39,533 bases of DNA from Verrucomicrobiota bacterium (GTDB lineage Bacteria; Verrucomicrobiota; Verrucomicrobiia; Limisphaerales; UBA9464). Made by a program: the position numbers and the translations under genes. Shown here piece after piece: positions 8,588-15,892 of this stretch (positions are counted from its first letter, which is position 1; every line of letters begins with the position of its first letter). The notes beneath the pieces were generated by a model, which worked only from the letters and a program-made list of their open reading frames with translations, had not been told where the DNA came from and ran no database searches. The DNA lies in the NCBI GenBank assembly GCA_947454705.1, contig CANGKZ010000044.1:1-39533 (forward strand). Reading direction: 5' to 3'.

Positions 8588-8672
8588 AGCTGTCAGGAGT
8601 TTCCGGGACAGATTCCACGAGCAGCCTGAGACGATGCATAGCTCGGCGATCAGTGGCATCCATCAGGACTGA
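8577..8672 (+). pseudogene. Truncated RelE/HigB-like toxin stub
   Basis: A 31-codon frame starts 11 nt before the end of the antitoxin gene, the usual overlap in these modules. It begins MRSRAVRSFRDRFHEQPE, similar to the first residues of toxins paired with this antitoxin type (start Met, basic residues, then xFRxxFxxLPE). After that the reading frame loses resemblance and stops at 8670-8672, far short of the roughly 90-100 residues of such toxins. Interpreted as a decayed toxin gene; the call rests on a short match plus the overlap geometry. Confidence 0.45.
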
Positions 8673-8814
8673 GGACGGAAAAAGAAATCAAAGGGGGAAG
8701 AAATGATGTGGAGAAATTCGCCGCTTAAGCTCTTGTTTCCATCAAGGCCGTGGGGTTGGCAACGAATCTCCGGCGTATTGTCCCAATTGCTCACCAATCA
8801 TCCGAAGACTTGCT

Positions 8815-9084
8815 ATGCGCGATCTTACCGACCCGTTCTGGATCAAGTTCAAGGGGGCGCTTTTTCTTCTGCTCGGAGTGTTCTCCGGCGGTCTGATACT
8901 GGCTGAGTTGCCATCCCTGCGAGTGGCGTGCCTGCTTCTCATTACGGTTTGGGCGTTCTGCAGGGCGTACTACTTCGCATTTTACGTCATCGAGAAGTAC
9001 GTCGATCCCAGCTTCCGATTCAGTGGTCTCGGCTCCGCTGCCCGGTACCTCATGCAACCACGTCCGAAGATTTCGGCCTCTTGA
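8815..9084 (+). CDS. Small two-helix membrane protein
   Basis: An 89-residue protein with two hydrophobic segments (about residues 12-30 and 36-55) followed by an aromatic-rich stretch (FCRAYYFAFYVIEKYVDPSFRFSG) and a basic tail. The pattern looks like a conserved small verrucomicrobial membrane protein, but no named family is recalled with certainty. A different-frame ORF starting at 8703 has a good ribosome binding site (AGGGGGAAGAAATG) but weak protein character; if translated it would overlap this start. Confidence 0.6.
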   Translation: MRDLTDPFWIKFKGALFLLLGVFSGGLILAELPSLRVACLLLITVWAFCRAYYFAFYVIEKYVDPSFRFSGLGSAARYLMQPRPKISAS

Positions 9085-9206
9085 GGGTTCGAGCCCATCG
9101 TGCTCCGTGAGTGGCCGAACTGGCCACTCACGCTGACGTGGCGAGCGCGTTTGGCTTTAGCGGTGGTTTCCTTGGAGGACTGGGCGCGGAGTTTCGGGAA
9201 TTGGAG

Positions 9207-9743
9207 ATGATCCTGCACCGAGTTAATTCTCGTATTCGACGGGCAACAATCGCGGCCGCTGCCGCCCTTGCTGGCTTGGTTGGGTTTGGCGGTCCACACT
9301 GGGTGGGTGGCTATTGGCGGGGTGCCTATTTCTCATGTCTCTGCAGCGCGGATATGGTCGCCGAGTTCTGTGACGGCCAAGTCGTGACTCACCTGGATCC
9401 ATGGCCCAGTTCCGCCGATTCCCCGGGCAGCTCCCGCACGATTTCCAGCAATGCTGCGGGGGCCTATCGCCGCACGGGCTGGCATTCCTTTGAGTGGTCG
9501 CAGCCAACGGGTCGTGGTGGCCTGTCTCGTCTCACAGTTAAGCCGGGCTGGCTGGTCTGCCGCATCGAGGACCCCGAAACCCGCCAGGTCTGGTGGGGTT
9601 ACCGCGAATACAACGTCTCCCGCATCCTGCGGATCCGCGCGCATCGGCAGCAAAGCCTCCAGCCAAGGGCTCCCGTGAATGGCCGTTTGCCGTCGGGTTC
9701 TGATTTTGAATTGGCCGCGCCGGCAGGCGGTCCAGTTCGCTGA
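9207..9743 (+). CDS. Hypothetical exported or anchored protein
   Basis: A 178-residue protein. The ATG at 9207 follows a GGAG ribosome binding site and starts a basic stretch plus hydrophobic helix (about residues 9-25), a signal peptide or anchor. Upstream in-frame starts would place this helix in the middle of the protein. The body has a Cys pair (CLCSADMVAEFC, about residues 41-52), a Ser-rich linker and a Trp/Arg-rich strand region (CRIEDPETRQVWWGYREYN). No family is recognised. Confidence 0.5.
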   Translation: MILHRVNSRIRRATIAAAAALAGLVGFGGPHWVGGYWRGAYFSCLCSADMVAEFCDGQVVTHLDPWPSSADSPGSSRTISSNAAGAYRRTGWHSFEWSQPTGRGGLSRLTVKPGWLVCRIEDPETRQVWWGYREYNVSRILRIRAHRQQSLQPRAPVNGRLPSGSDFELAAPAGGPVR

Positions 9744-9773
9744 ACTTGTCCAGAGGCCGCTTCAACCAACTTC

Positions 9774-10166
9774 ATGAAGTCGACACCGACACAGCTTTGG
9801 AACGCCTGGCGTACCTCAACGGAGCTGCGTGAAACTGCCGAGGCCTGGATTACCAAGCCAGAGAGCGATTGGACTGAAGATCACGAACGGTTGCAGGGAA
9901 TGATTCGGTCGGCGCCTGAGGAGGCACTCGCGACGATGCTGGGCATCATGCAGATGACCGACGAACCGAGGCTGTTGAACGGGCTGGCCGCCGGTCCGTT
10001 GGAGGATTTTCTCGGCGTGCATGGAGAGGCCTACATGGACACGATTCACACTCTCGCGCTGGAGCATCGCCGTCTGCGCGAGGTCTTGGATGGCGTTTGG
10101 CAGGGGGCGATGCCGAAGCGGGTATGGCGAAGGGTCGAGCTGCTCAAGCAGAGCGCCTTTTCATGA
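9774..10166 (+). CDS. DUF6869 family protein
   Basis: A 130-residue soluble helical protein. The central and C-terminal parts match the DUF6869 pattern: LLNGLAAGPLEDFLGVHGEAYMDTIHTLA followed by LREVLDGVW and PKRVWRRVELL. Members are small orphan proteins of unknown function often found in accessory regions. It begins 30 bp after the preceding gene and may share its transcript. The ATG at 9774 gives a typical family length. Confidence 0.75.
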   Translation: MKSTPTQLWNAWRTSTELRETAEAWITKPESDWTEDHERLQGMIRSAPEEALATMLGIMQMTDEPRLLNGLAAGPLEDFLGVHGEAYMDTIHTLALEHRRLREVLDGVWQGAMPKRVWRRVELLKQSAFS

Positions 10167-10389
10167 AGCGAACCAACCTGTCGGTAGGATTGGTCTACCA
10201 GCAGTTCATTGAAAAACCGAAGACTCGAATGAATCGTGGACTTCCAATGAACTGTTTGGCTTCGAGGCTGCGGTGATTGGTGATTCGGTAAAATCCAAAT
10301 CGCGACCAACCACGATTCCGTGGGCGTTGAGCAGAGTGAACCAAGCCACCGAGATGCCCCAGGATGCGGGCTGGATCCGGAGGGAATCG
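10167..10389. other. Short spacer, nothing definite
   Basis: No gene supported. A small hairpin is possible near 10180-10200 (GGTAG with CTACC). In-frame upstream extension of the next gene is open across 10273-10389, but the peptide is polar and unlike a signal. Confidence 0.4.
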
Positions 10390-10749
10390 ATGCGCACCAC
10401 ACGACAATCTTCCAAATGGCTCAAGGGGCTGTTCTTGGGCGGAGCGCTTTGTGCTTTCGGCGGCTTCATCGGTTCAGCCGTTTACGCCGTCCTCCATGAG
10501 TGGCCTCGGCACACATCAGCCCTGCCGCTTTATGCTCGGATGGTAGCCGGCGCGTTGATCTGTTTTGGCCTGACCTTCGGAATGACGCTGGTTCACACCG
10601 CCAGCACTGGTGGCTACTATTCCGGACTCGCTCGGCGACAGGTCACTCGGAAAAACGATCCCATTCATTTTTGGACGCTGCTTGGCAGCATCGGAGTGTT
10701 GCCGCTGGCAATAGTGGTCTTTGGAGTTTGGAAATTCATCACCGCCTAG
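10390..10749 (+). CDS. Small three-helix membrane protein
   Basis: A 119-residue protein beginning MRTTRQSSKWLKG with a basic N-terminus, then hydrophobic segments at about residues 13-34, 48-66 and 93-115. It has no recognised domain. The start at 10390 is preferred because the preceding open sequence from 10273 lacks hydrophobic or domain character. It is the last gene before the right arm of the inverted composite repeat. Confidence 0.5.
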   Translation: MRTTRQSSKWLKGLFLGGALCAFGGFIGSAVYAVLHEWPRHTSALPLYARMVAGALICFGLTFGMTLVHTASTGGYYSGLARRQVTRKNDPIHFWTLLGSIGVLPLAIVVFGVWKFITA

Positions 10750-10853
10750 TCGGAACGAACCTGCCCATCTCCGATTCCAGCGGCAGTGCTTTGGTCGATC
10801 CGCCGAGGGGCTTCCAATCCGGAAACGACGGCGCTGGCGCTGGTCGTTTTGAA

Positions 10854-10990
10854 ACTGCCGCGATGAGATTCTCAGGGGTTTGGAGTCCCGTCTTCAGACG
10901 GTTCGGGGAAGCGTGTCTTTGGGCATGCAGCGGGTCGATTTTCAACCGTTCGACAGCAGAGCCGCGTAAACGCGGTACTCCGAACGTGTG
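10854..10990. repeat. VR-B hairpin element, copy 2 (inverted)
   Basis: In reverse orientation to copies 1 and 3. It begins with ACTGCCGCGATGAG and GGTTTGGAGTCCCGTC, contains the CCGTCTTCAGACGG hairpin, and ends with CCGCGTAAACGCGG then TACTCCGAACGTGTG. It is 137 bp against 152 bp in the other two, so its centre is slightly shortened. Confidence 0.75.
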
Positions 10991-11037
10991 AGTAGCTTCG
11001 CCTTCGACCCGTCAACCTCGGGGTGATTGCGGGAGTT

Positions 11038-11214
11038 GAGAGTGAAAACAACCGCCGATGAATGCCGATGGACGCAGATTCGAATGCGGGGACCGGATGG
11101 CATTGAGACTCACCAAACAGGTGAATGAATCCGAAGCGCACCCAATGATTGATCTCCCTCTGAATCTGCGTTCATTTGCGCCCATCTGCGGTTCGAGCTG
11201 CCGTTTTCAGGCTC
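11038..11214. repeat. VR-C palindromic repeat, copy 2 (inverted)
   Basis: Read in reverse complement it matches copy 1 at 6971-7136 through both arms and the middle (GACGCAGATTCGAATGCG and GTGAATGAA are shared). Its outer ends also pair with each other (GTGAAAAC at 11042 with GTTTTCAGG at 11202). It follows VR-B copy 2 after about 47 bp. Confidence 0.75.
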
Positions 11215-11258
11215 AATTGCGGTCATTGGTTTCAATCCACAAAGGTTGATTTGATTTT

Positions 11259-11507
11259 ATGCTCTATTCCAAGCCCTGCTGCCCGCAGCTCAATGAGGCA
11301 CTCACCGAGGGGGACCAGCGGATGTTTGATTTGGTTGGTGAACCTGATTCGGTGCTGATGCTCGCGACCAGTTACACCCGGGAGGAGCATGAAGGTCAGA
11401 TGGCCCGTGTTTGGCGCCATGCCCCGGTGTACTTCTGCCCTTTCTGCGGAACTCGACTTCAGACTCCCGAGGCCGTTGAGCGCTGGCAGAGCCAAAACCT
11501 TGAATGA
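11259..11507 (+). CDS. Small CPFCG zinc-ribbon-like protein
   Basis: An 82-residue soluble protein. The C-terminal part holds FCPFCGTRL (Cys at about residues 60 and 63); CC near the N-terminus (residues 7-8) could supply further ligands for one zinc ion. The start is ATG 11259 with an AT-rich upstream stretch and no strong ribosome binding site. Similar small CPFCG proteins of unknown role are common; binding of metal is inferred from the cysteines only. Confidence 0.6.
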   Translation: MLYSKPCCPQLNEALTEGDQRMFDLVGEPDSVLMLATSYTREEHEGQMARVWRHAPVYFCPFCGTRLQTPEAVERWQSQNLE

Positions 11508-11740
11508 GTGGGGCCGGCCTGGGGTGGCGACCGGAGATCGTCACGTGGTTCGATCTCCTGGATGCGGAGGAAGGGCGCTTGGTCGGATGAGTTTCAGGTC
11601 GGACCGGACGACCGAGTAGGAAGTTCAAGGCGCGGGCGGAGGCGCATCGGTTCCCGAATCGCGGGTTGCGCCAGACTTCTGCGATGGCTCAACTTTGGAC
11701 CGTATTCGGCACGGTTCCCATCCACGTTTACTGCCCCTCC
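11508..11740. other. Spacer without a supported gene
   Basis: No gene or clear repeat recognised. In-frame open sequence from 11666 to the next ATG exists, but the peptide has no features in common with the gene that follows. Confidence 0.4.
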
Positions 11741-12355
11741 ATGAACCCACTGCGAAAAATGTTCGGTCCCAGCAAAGAGGAAATCTGGCGGCAGCTCTGC
11801 GCCGCAACGGGGGCCGACTACGTTCAGGGCGGCTTTTGGAAGGGGGACAAGGTGGAGGCCTCGCACGGGGAGTGGACCCTCACGCTGGATAACTATGTGG
11901 TGTCCACCGGCAAGGTGACCATGGTCTTTACCCGGCTGAGAGCCCCGTACATCAACCCGGACCGCTTCCGGTTCACCATTTACCGTCGTGGTTTGTTCAG
12001 CGACATCGCCAAGTGGCTCGGAATGCAGGACGTCGTGGTGGGCCATGAGGACTTCGATCGGGATTTCATCATCAAGGGAACGGACGAGGGAAAACTGCGC
12101 GCCCTCTTCGCCAACCCGAGGCTCCGGGAGTTGATCGCGGCCCAGCCTGAGATTCATTTCACGGTGAAGGACCGAGTGACCGCAGCAGCGGGATCGGGCT
12201 TTCCCGAGGATGCAGACGAGCTTCACTTCCATGTCCATGGGGTCATCAAGGACATTGAACGCCTGAAACTCCTGTTCGAGTTGTTCGCTGAAACCCTGGA
12301 TCAATTGTGCCGGATCGGTTCGGCCGATGCGGAGGCTCTCAAGCCGAACCGATGA
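11741..12355 (+). CDS. Hypothetical soluble protein with FDRDFIIKG motif
   Basis: A 204-residue protein without membrane segments. The start at ATG 11741 begins MNPLRKMFGPSKEEIWRQL, a plausible cytoplasmic N-terminus. The central block DFDRDFIIKGTDEGKLRALF followed by ELI resembles the FDxxFxIKxxDxxxxxxLL core seen in DUF3137-type and related proteins, where a beta region is followed by a segment predicting whether a folded structure is displaced. A conserved-looking EDADELHFHVHGVIKD stretch follows near residue 165. No enzyme motif is seen; the family link is tentative. Confidence 0.6.
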   Translation: MNPLRKMFGPSKEEIWRQLCAATGADYVQGGFWKGDKVEASHGEWTLTLDNYVVSTGKVTMVFTRLRAPYINPDRFRFTIYRRGLFSDIAKWLGMQDVVVGHEDFDRDFIIKGTDEGKLRALFANPRLRELIAAQPEIHFTVKDRVTAAAGSGFPEDADELHFHVHGVIKDIERLKLLFELFAETLDQLCRIGSADAEALKPNR

Positions 12356-12449
12356 GGGACGTTTCCAGAAGGGCAATGGATCGAACTGTTTTCTGCAGAG
12401 TACCCATGGCGTTTCCACATTTGGCATCGGGAAGAAGCTTCGCTTCGGC

Positions 12450-12842
12450 ATGAAAACTCGGCTTTTTGACCACATTGACCTTCGGGTGAGCGACTTGGCC
12501 GTTGCCGATGCGTTTTATCAGGTGCTCTTGCCGGCCTTGGGGTTTCCGACCCGAGGCGTTACCCCGCACTGCGTGTATTACGAGGCCGTGCGGGATCATC
12601 CGAAGCCGGAGTTTATCGGAATCATTGAAGATCGGGAGCATCTCCCCAACAGCACTCGCATCGCCATTTGGTGTGATTCGAAGGAGGAAGTGGACGCGTT
12701 GGCTCTGATTCTGGTCCGGATTGCGGCGCGGAATTTGGAGGGTCCGATGTTCTGTCCGGAGTATTCGCCCACGTACTACGCCCTCTTCTTCGAGGACCCT
12801 TGTGGCAATCGGTTGGAGGGTTGCTGCCGATGTGCGAAATGA
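12450..12842 (+). CDS. VOC/glyoxalase-fold protein
   Basis: A 130-residue single vicinal-oxygen-chelate domain, fold of glyoxalase I and fosfomycin-resistance proteins. FDHIDLRVSDLAVADAFYQ gives the first beta-alpha unit with the expected His (H8), and FFEDPCGNRLEG gives the last strand with the expected Glu (E123). The two middle metal positions are not evident (TRIAIWCDS rather than HxxF), so catalysis is uncertain. The ATG at 12450 starts right at the domain. First of three VOC-type genes within 4.3 kb, each of a different subtype. Confidence 0.75.
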   Translation: MKTRLFDHIDLRVSDLAVADAFYQVLLPALGFPTRGVTPHCVYYEAVRDHPKPEFIGIIEDREHLPNSTRIAIWCDSKEEVDALALILVRIAARNLEGPMFCPEYSPTYYALFFEDPCGNRLEGCCRCAK

Positions 12843-12945
12843 CCGGCAGCCGGCCCCAACTCCGGGCGATTCGTCAGCATCCCATTCGCGGGTTGCGATG
12901 GGAGTCGGCGATGGATCCTTCGCGGCGATAAGCCATATTCAGCGC

Positions 12946-13416
12946 ATGGACCTTCGAGTCATCGATGGAGATCTTTTGGATCAAGAGGTGGAAGTCATCG
13001 TGAACGCATGGAACAGGAACATCATCCCGTGGTGGTTGTTGCTGCCTCAGGGTGTTTCCGGCGCGATCAAGCGTCGGGCGGGTTACCAGCCGTTTCGAGA
13101 GCTGGCACGCCGGGGGGCGATTCCGCTTGGTGGTGCTGTCGAGACCGGTGCGGGCCTTCTGCCGAATCGCGCGATCATTCACGTTGCCGGAATCAACATG
13201 CTCTGGCGGTCGTCCGAGCGGGCGATCCGTGGCTGTGTTCGCAGCGCGCTCGCCCTCGCGCAGGAGCGTGGATATCGTTCCATCGCGTTTCCGCTGATTG
13301 GAGCGGGCACTGGAGGATTTTCCCCGGCGCGGGCTTTGGACATCATGCAGGACGAGGCGCGGGGGATTCATTTTGATGGAGAGGTCCGAATCGTCCGATT
13401 TCGAAAGGCCTCCTGA
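12946..13416 (+). CDS. Macro domain protein (ADP-ribose binding)
   Basis: A 156-residue stand-alone macro domain. Such domains bind ADP-ribose and some remove it from proteins or O-acetyl-ADP-ribose. Visible core: IVNAWNRNIIPWW (N20, variant of the usual NAAN), GVSGAIKRRAG (36-46) and the phosphate loop PLIGAGTGGFSP (116-127). The Trp-rich insert after NAWN marks a known bacterial subtype. The ATG at 12946 begins the first beta strand; in-frame sequence upstream overlaps the VOC gene and is not domain-like. Its partner in any ADP-ribosylation cycle is not visible nearby. Confidence 0.85.
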   Translation: MDLRVIDGDLLDQEVEVIVNAWNRNIIPWWLLLPQGVSGAIKRRAGYQPFRELARRGAIPLGGAVETGAGLLPNRAIIHVAGINMLWRSSERAIRGCVRSALALAQERGYRSIAFPLIGAGTGGFSPARALDIMQDEARGIHFDGEVRIVRFRKAS

Positions 13417-13490
13417 CGATGTGCTGCTGCGAATCCAGATTGATCCGCTTCTGTTGAACCGTCGCACCAGATTGTGCCGACTGAATCGCC

Positions 13491-13829
13491 ATGCAACACA
13501 CCCCCAACCACATCTCGCTGGGCGAACGAGTCTTTCACGTTCTGCTCTCGCTATTCCTCATTGGATACGGGTCGCTCGGGTTTCTCGCGGACGATCTCTA
13601 CCTGCCTGGCAAACGCCGTGGGGTACATCTTCACGGCGCGCCCGCTCTTTTGATGCTCATTGCGATGCTCCTGGCGTCTGCAGCCTTGCTCTCGGTTGTG
13701 GTCGACCACTATGACAGGCGAGACAATGAGCGGTACTACCGTTTCTTTGCCCGGGTCGGAGAGGGTGCCGCCTGGACGTTCTTCGCTTTGGCACTCCTTT
13801 TGGACCTGTATCAACATGTGACGCGGTGA
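13491..13829 (+). CDS. Small three-helix membrane protein
   Basis: A 112-residue protein with hydrophobic segments at about residues 12-32, 49-70 and 92-108. A YDRRDNERYYRFFARVG cytosolic or periplasmic loop separates the last two. No recognised family. It lies between the macro-domain gene and another small membrane protein, all on the plus strand with 75-100 bp gaps. Confidence 0.6.
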   Translation: MQHTPNHISLGERVFHVLLSLFLIGYGSLGFLADDLYLPGKRRGVHLHGAPALLMLIAMLLASAALLSVVVDHYDRRDNERYYRFFARVGEGAAWTFFALALLLDLYQHVTR

Positions 13830-13930
13830 CGAGGGCAGTGGTGCGGCGGAACCCACAGGCGAAGGGGATGACGCTCCCGCCCTCGCAGGCACCGGGGCCG
13901 CTCAGACTTGGAATTGGGGACGGAAACTCG

Positions 13931-14200
13931 ATGAAAACTCAAAGCACAAGCGCTCCTTGGATTCGGGTGGTTGGTCTTGGTCTCGGGCTGATTTTCTCGG
14001 TCGGTGGGGCGTGCCTCATCGCGTGCGGATTTCAACAGGTCGTTGGGGAGTCGTATCTGTCGGGAGTTCTGAATCTCTTGTTTGGGTTTTTGCTGATGCG
14101 AGGAGGCGCCTCGTTGTTTCGGGGTGTTCGGCTGCTGAGAGGTTCCACGGTAAAGTCAGCGAGCCGTGTGCTGGGGCCTGTCGCTGATTGCGGCCAGTGA
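13931..14200 (+). CDS. Small two-helix membrane protein
   Basis: An 89-residue protein with two glycine-rich hydrophobic segments (about residues 12-34 and 44-62). ATG 13931 follows GGGGACGGA, a reasonable ribosome binding site. A CTGAGC...GCTCAG hairpin lies shortly downstream (14214-14233) but without a T-run. No family recognised. Confidence 0.5.
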   Translation: MKTQSTSAPWIRVVGLGLGLIFSVGGACLIACGFQQVVGESYLSGVLNLLFGFLLMRGGASLFRGVRLLRGSTVKSASRVLGPVADCGQ

Positions 14201-14336
14201 GAAAAAGGAATACTGAGCTGTCGGTGGCTCAGTCCCGATCGCTGGCGTTAGGTCCCGCCACTCGGCATGGCATTTCTTGTATTCGGCCGGTTGGGCCATG
14301 GTGTCTTTTGGAAATGGGATCGGTGCTGATGGATTG
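14201..14336. other. Spacer with a CTGAGC/GCTCAG hairpin
   Basis: No gene. A 6-bp stem hairpin lies at 14214-14233. A GTTAGGT heptamer at about 14249 fits the integron core-site consensus, but no matching partner was found nearby, so it is not called an attC site. Confidence 0.4.
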
Positions 14337-14536
14337 TTGAACCTAAAAACGGCAGTTCAAGAAGAGTTCAACCACAGATGGACACGGATAAACACAGATG
14401 AAAGCGCGCGAAACGGAAGGATTCATGGATCACCCAGACGGTGAGACCGTTTGAGACCTCTTGAGTCACGCATCTCCCTCTCTATCTGTGTGAATCTGTG
14501 TCCATCTGTGGTTTCAACTGCGGTTTTTAGGTTGAA
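14337..14536. repeat. VR-C palindromic repeat, copy 3 (about 200 bp)
   Basis: Outer arms pair closely: TTGAACCTAAAAACGGCAGT at the left, and its complement ACTGCGGTTTTTAGGTTGAA at the right. Inside lie the CACAGATGGACACGG-type tandem (14372-14400) and its complement (14480-14512). This is the copy with the longest terminal inverted repeats, so it best defines the element's ends. Confidence 0.8.
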
Positions 14537-14563
14537 GGATCGGCCGTCGTTCCGAATTGAAAG

Positions 14564-14806
14564 ATGACGATGAACGGCAATTTTCGATTCGCGATTCCGT
14601 TGACTTGGCTCGGGTTGATTGCTGTTGGAATGGCCGTTGGTCATTTCAGATTTGGAGTGGCTTGGGGTGTCGGTGGGGTCGGAGCCATTCTTGCAATCGG
14701 GGCGATCTTTCTGAACGGGTGGTTGATGCAGTGGGAGGACGAGCAACCCGGTGGGTTCACCCATCGGACGTCCGAGGAGACGCACGATGATTCACGGCAG
14801 GTTTAG
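14564..14806 (+). CDS. Small two-helix membrane protein
   Basis: An 80-residue protein with two hydrophobic segments (about residues 10-27 and 32-54) and an acidic, His-containing hydrophilic tail. It starts 27 bp after the VR-C copy, so its promoter must lie within or beyond the repeat. No family recognised. Confidence 0.5.
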   Translation: MTMNGNFRFAIPLTWLGLIAVGMAVGHFRFGVAWGVGGVGAILAIGAIFLNGWLMQWEDEQPGGFTHRTSEETHDDSRQV

Positions 14807-14922
14807 AAAAATTTATCCCAGTCAGTCACCGGAGCGAACCGCAGGCAACCACTGCGGTTCCATCGAGGCCGCGTGCGCCGAGTGTCGGCGTTGATTTTTG
14901 TACTATTGACGATTAGTGCGCT

Positions 14923-15222
14923 ATGAGGACCTGTCCGCATTGCAGTAAGAGAGTGAGCTTCTTTCGCGTCATGCGGATGACTCAGTGGACCCCCTATCAA
15001 TGTCCCCGTTACAAACGGAAATCCAAAGTTCCTTGGTGGCAGATGGGCTTGGTTGGCGGGCTTGGTGGTGCTTTGAGCCCTGTCTTTGGAGTTGGTCTCC
15101 TCCGCGATTTCGGGTTGTGGGGATTGCTTCCGCTGGTTCCCATTGCGATCACGCTCATGACCTACAGCATGATGTTCTTCTGTGAGTTCAAGCCGGTCCC
15201 AAATGAGGAATCATCGCGCTAA
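14923..15222 (+). CDS. Zinc-ribbon-like membrane protein lacking the last Cys
   Basis: A 99-residue protein. The N-terminus has CPHC (Cys 4 and 7) and, about 20 residues later, QCPRYKRKS where a zinc ribbon would normally read CPxC; only one Cys (C27) is present in the second knuckle. Two hydrophobic segments follow (about residues 42-60 and 67-88). The pattern is a ribbon-plus-membrane-anchor protein of unknown role. The missing fourth Cys may mean altered or lost zinc binding. Confidence 0.55.
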   Translation: MRTCPHCSKRVSFFRVMRMTQWTPYQCPRYKRKSKVPWWQMGLVGGLGGALSPVFGVGLLRDFGLWGLLPLVPIAITLMTYSMMFFCEFKPVPNEESSR

Positions 15223-15366
15223 TCGGATAGGCGAGCGTCCCGTCCGCAGCCTGGTTGGTACGGCATCCGCGAGTTGCGCCGACAGGTGGCTGTGGCGCAG
15301 ATTGGGCCGGAGGGCGAGAAACGGACGATTGTTCGCTTTCGTGAAGATCATTCGTTGAATTGGTGA
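15223..15366 (+). pseudogene. Fragment of an unidentified small reading frame
   Basis: An open frame without a good start codon runs to TGA 15364-15366. Its peptide looks protein-like (QPGWYGIRELRRQVAVAQIG, then RTIVRFREDHSLNW) rather than random, suggesting the C-terminus of a decayed or displaced gene. The source family is not recognised. It could equally be a short gene starting at the GTG near 15286. Confidence 0.25.
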
Positions 15367-15383
15367 GTTAAGCGCGGAGTCCC

Positions 15384-15788
15384 ATGATTCATCAGATTTG
15401 CCTCAATCTCCCGGTTGCCGACCTGCCGAGGTCGATAGCCTTTTTCAACGCGCTGGGATTTCCCGAGAATCCGCAGGTCACCGGCGACACAGCGGCGATG
15501 ATCGTCATCAGCGATGCGATCGCCGTCATGCTCACGACTCATGCGAAGTTCCGCGAGTTCACTCCCAAGGCGGTCTGCGACACATCCAAGTCCGTTGAGG
15601 TGCTGTTCAACCTGAGCTGTGAGAGCCGGGAGGAGGTCGATGCGCTGGTAGCAAAGGCGCTCGCCGCGGGAGGTTCAACCTACGACAAACCCGAAGACCT
15701 CGGGTTCATGTATTCGCATAGCTTCGTCGATCCGGATGGCCACGGGTGGGGCCTGTTTCACATGGTCGCGCAGCCTCCGAGCCAATGA
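15384..15788 (+). CDS. VOC family protein, lactoylglutathione-lyase-like
   Basis: A 134-residue single-domain protein: MIHQICLNLPVADLPRSIAFF and LGFPENP form the first module, and FVDPDGHGWGLFHM the last strand. This subgroup is usually annotated as lactoylglutathione lyase or extradiol dioxygenase-like, with no proven substrate. His 3 and the C-terminal HM stretch are candidate metal-site residues, but the usual final Glu is not seen at its normal place. The ATG at 15384 lies directly at the domain start. Confidence 0.75.
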   Translation: MIHQICLNLPVADLPRSIAFFNALGFPENPQVTGDTAAMIVISDAIAVMLTTHAKFREFTPKAVCDTSKSVEVLFNLSCESREEVDALVAKALAAGGSTYDKPEDLGFMYSHSFVDPDGHGWGLFHMVAQPPSQ

Positions 15789-15892
15789 ATTCGCCGGCCG
15801 GCGCTTGGTGGGTGATCGAGTGCTGGCGCGTTCGACGGCCTCCCGGGCAACCGACGGGACGGATGTCGCAGCCGAACGTGGATGAATGATTC

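Noticed and set aside
8703-8906. A 67-codon frame with a strong ribosome binding site
   Set aside because: Its peptide has no convincing protein character and it overlaps the better-supported gene at 8815; left as a note there.
9077-9110. GGGTTCGAGCCC resembling a tRNA T-arm
   Set aside because: The stem is imperfect, and no D-arm, anticodon arm or acceptor pairing lies upstream; it overlaps a coding end.
12721-12945. A longer start for the macro-domain gene
   Set aside because: The upstream in-frame sequence overlaps the VOC gene and shows no domain features, while ATG 12946 begins the first strand of the fold.
14240-15372. GTTAGGT and GTTAAGC core-site-like heptamers suggesting integron attC sites
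   Set aside because: No matching RYYYAAC partner was found within about 150 bp, and such heptamers are expected often by chance.
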